The notes under the pieces were generated by a model, which saw only the letters and a list, made by a program, of their open reading frames with translations, had not been told where the DNA came from and did not search any database. 34,720 nucleotides of DNA from Bacteroidota bacterium (GTDB taxonomy: Bacteria; Bacteroidota; Bacteroidia; Chitinophagales; Chitinophagaceae), in NCBI GenBank assembly GCA_013289065.1, contig JABDAP010000022.1, positions 1-34,720 on the forward strand. The letters are read 5' to 3'. The position numbers and the translations under genes were made by a program. Positions 32,996-34,720 of this stretch are shown here, piece by piece (position 1 is the first letter of the stretch; the number at the start of each line of letters is the position of its first letter).

Positions 32996-34402
32996 ATGCC
33001 GGTAAAACAATTGCGCTTCAGAACGCTTTTCATTTTATTTACTATGGCGCTATGCTCCGGTAAATTGATTGCGCAGAAAACAGATAAAGAAATTCACGTC
33101 TTGTTAAGTCCGGTCAAAAATGGCGATGATACGGTTTTAAGAAAAGCATTCACCTTTACCGGCAATGCAAAGGCCCTGGCCCTTATTCCCGAATCTTTAT
33201 CAGTGTCAATAGGGGAGATACTTCAAAAATACCCCGTTAAGGAAGGAAAGTTATTATTTGGTTCGCTGGCATCTGTTGATCAAAGCGCTTACCAGAGATT
33301 CAGGCGCCATATTCTGGATTCTCTTGCCTTTGAAAAAATGCGAAAGAATTTTAACATTGATACAAACCTGGTCAGTAAAACACCCATAAACGATAACATC
33401 TTCTTTTATTATGCAAAACTTACGGATGGTAAAAACCTGGTAGTGGTTGATGCGGATATGAACAAGTCGTTTACCGGCGACAGCGTATATATTTCTTCAG
33501 GGCTAACAAACGCTGATACAATTCAGGGACAAACCCTTCAACAGTTTATTACTGATATACCCCTTAGCAACGCAGAGTTCTATAGTGGTAAATTGTATAA
33601 AATAAATACCAGGGTTGATATTAATGTGCGAGAAACAATTATGCCTAACCGCAAAGACTCCATCTCTGTTTTATTTCAGCTTAAGAACGGCAGGGAAGGC
33701 GTTATCCATTTTCCCGGCAAAGACATTATGGTTTATGTAAAGCCCACCATTCTGCTGGATAAATTAAAATACGATAAATTTTGTGACATAAGGCTTGTTG
33801 GGTCAGAGGATAAAACCATTCATAAAATAGGGGATACGGTATATATCAATACAGAAAAATATCTTTTAAAAGAAGTGAGCATTACAGGAGATGAAATCGT
33901 TTTTATCAAGCTTCAGAATGAAAATGCTTCTGTTAGACAATTTGGTTCGGAAATAGGGCAAACCGCACAGGATTTTGATCTTCCGGATGGATCGAATAAA
34001 AACTTTAACCTTGAAAAAAATAGTCGATCCAGGTATATCCTGATTGACTTTTGGGGTACCTGGTGTGGGCCATGCCTGGAGAATCTTCCAAAACTCAGGG
34101 AGTTTTATAATACGATCAAAAGAAATGATTCGATTGAGTTGCTCGGTATTTGTGTAGATGATTTAACTGATAAAAAAGATCTTTTAAAAAAGATCGCAAA
34201 ACTGAATATTCCGTGGAAGAATCTTCTTGTAGACAGAAATCTTTCGTTCAGTTCAGCCACTACAATTGTGAACCGGTATAAAATTTCAGCGTTTCCTACT
34301 TACATTTTAATAGGGCCTGACAGAACCATTATTTCCCGTGATGTTGGAGAAAAAGGGCTACAAACTGTTCTTGATAAAATTCCGGGCAGGTGGCGGCAAT
34401 GA
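32996..34402 (+). CDS. Secreted TlpA/ResA-type thioredoxin-fold protein
   Basis: 468 residues. A signal peptide or N-terminal anchor is seen at about 8-26 (RFRTLFILFTMALCSGKLIA). The first ~315 residues are a long domain I do not recognise, rich in strand/loop sequence (AKALALIPESLSVSIGEILQ, GDTVYINTEKYLLKE). The C-terminal ~145 residues are a TlpA/AhpC-type thioredoxin fold with QTAQDFDLPDGSNKNFNLE, then DFWGTWCGPCLENLPKLREF, with C357 and C360 as the redox pair. TlpA-like proteins typically reduce or isomerise disulfides in the periplasm. Positioned after the six-Cys peptides, it could correct wrong pairings made by the VKOR-fusion oxidase. This pairing is inference. The gene's end overlaps the convergent minus-strand frame by 45 nt. 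Confidence 0.8.
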   Translation: MPVKQLRFRTLFILFTMALCSGKLIAQKTDKEIHVLLSPVKNGDDTVLRKAFTFTGNAKALALIPESLSVSIGEILQKYPVKEGKLLFGSLASVDQSAYQRFRRHILDSLAFEKMRKNFNIDTNLVSKTPINDNIFFYYAKLTDGKNLVVVDADMNKSFTGDSVYISSGLTNADTIQGQTLQQFITDIPLSNAEFYSGKLYKINTRVDINVRETIMPNRKDSISVLFQLKNGREGVIHFPGKDIMVYVKPTILLDKLKYDKFCDIRLVGSEDKTIHKIGDTVYINTEKYLLKEVSITGDEIVFIKLQNENASVRQFGSEIGQTAQDFDLPDGSNKNFNLEKNSRSRYILIDFWGTWCGPCLENLPKLREFYNTIKRNDSIELLGICVDDLTDKKDLLKKIAKLNIPWKNLLVDRNLSFSSATTIVNRYKISAFPTYILIGPDRTIISRDVGEKGLQTVLDKIPGRWRQ

Positions 34403-34720
34403 TATACCGGGGGATCTTTTATGCGGCGGCAACGGATTATTTTCGGCAGTTAAAAAACTGCAGTTGTGTAATTCATTTATAAGAAATAATCGAGCATTCC
34501 GGCACACCACATCCGTAATGTCAATTCTACAATGCTGTGAATGGATAATTTTTTTAAAAATTGCAGCCCTTGTATTCTCAATAGTATTTACTGAAAGATT
34601 GAGGATAGATGCAGTTTCCTTTTGCGACCTTCCTATAGCCAGATGTTTCCCGATATTTTTTTCCTGGTCACTTAATACCGCCAATGAATAACTGAAATCA
34701 CGTTTGTCGAGGCTTCTCAG
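34358..34720 (-). CDS. LuxR-type HTH protein, 3' part (5' end outside the window)
   Basis: The frame is open from the right edge (34720) to a TAG at 34358-34360, giving 120 residues plus stop. Near the edge the segment LSDQEKNIGKHLAIGRSQKE, then ASILNLSVNTIENTRAAIFK, is a LuxR/GerE-type helix-turn-helix, so this is the C-terminal part of a transcriptional regulator whose start lies beyond the window. The ~60 residues after the HTH (Pro/Arg/Cys-rich, ending in the region that overlaps the TlpA-like gene) are unlike a normal LuxR-type C-terminus, hinting at a frameshift or lost stop. A TTG at 34684 is not convincing as a start. Confidence 0.55.
   Translation of the reverse strand: MRSLDKRDFSYSLAVLSDQEKNIGKHLAIGRSQKETASILNLSVNTIENTRAAIFKKIIHSQHCRIDITDVVCRNARLFLINELHNCSFLTAENNPLPPHKRSPGISLPPPARNFIKNSL

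Noticed and set aside
1..34720. tRNA, rRNA, CRISPR arrays, insertion sequences
   Set aside because: No direct-repeat/spacer pattern, cloverleaf-like block, transposase or flanking inverted repeats were noticed on reading. A dedicated scan (tRNAscan-SE, CRISPR finder, ISfinder) was not possible.

Overview
The window looks like a chromosomal piece of a Bacteroidota genome, probably from the Chitinophagaceae/Sphingobacteriia side. The signs are a SusE/SusF-type surface lipoprotein, starts preceded by A-rich tracts instead of Shine-Dalgarno sequences, short 'LSRxEMKxIxGG' leader peptides, and a C39-like/VKOR/thioredoxin fusion protein. The genus is not determinable from sequence reading alone.

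Layout. (1) 1-546: 3' end of a serine beta-lactamase-like hydrolase with a TPR tail. (2) 669-1784, minus strand: SusE/F-like lipoprotein. (3) 2070-5638: NarL/LuxR-type response regulator followed by a four-PAS membrane histidine kinase. (4) 5639-6127: gene-free leader with two notable inverted repeats. (5) 6128-30567: an uninterrupted same-strand array of 16 genes encoding a phage-tail-like extracellular contractile injection system (eCIS; PVC/Afp/AlgoCIS-type). (6) 30665-30690: strong terminator. (7) 30730-34402: a C39-like/VKOR/thioredoxin fusion, two paralogous six-cysteine GG-leader peptides, a terminator, and a TlpA-type thioredoxin. (8) Right edge, minus strand: the truncated end of a LuxR-type HTH protein.

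The eCIS array encodes cap/terminator (DUF4255, Pvc16-like), an unassigned cap-adjacent protein with a chitin-binding-like module, one sheath protein, two tube-type proteins, a 52-residue DUF5908 protein, LysM baseplate protein, VgrG-like spike, PAAR tip, gp25-like wedge, two large baseplate proteins (Pvc11- and Pvc12-like), an 883-residue Cys-rich protein of unknown role, a tape-measure protein, a large cargo/effector with a putative C-terminal ββα-metal (GHLL...N) nuclease, and an AAA+ ATPase (Pvc15-like). There is no T6SS membrane complex and no phage head gene, so the particle is expected to be assembled in the cytoplasm and released or surface-displayed. There is a single effector gene and no recognisable tail-fibre gene.

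The 3' module looks like a separate system. Two small, strongly acidic peptides share six aligned cysteines and a double-glycine leader. They sit next to an oxidative-folding fusion whose N-terminal C39-like domain seems to have lost its protease residues. I infer a secreted, disulfide-stabilised peptide system; no dedicated exporter is visible in the window. The least explained items are the cargo protein, the tandem-domain insertion in the sheath, the 331- and 883-residue eCIS proteins, and the acidic six-Cys peptide pair.
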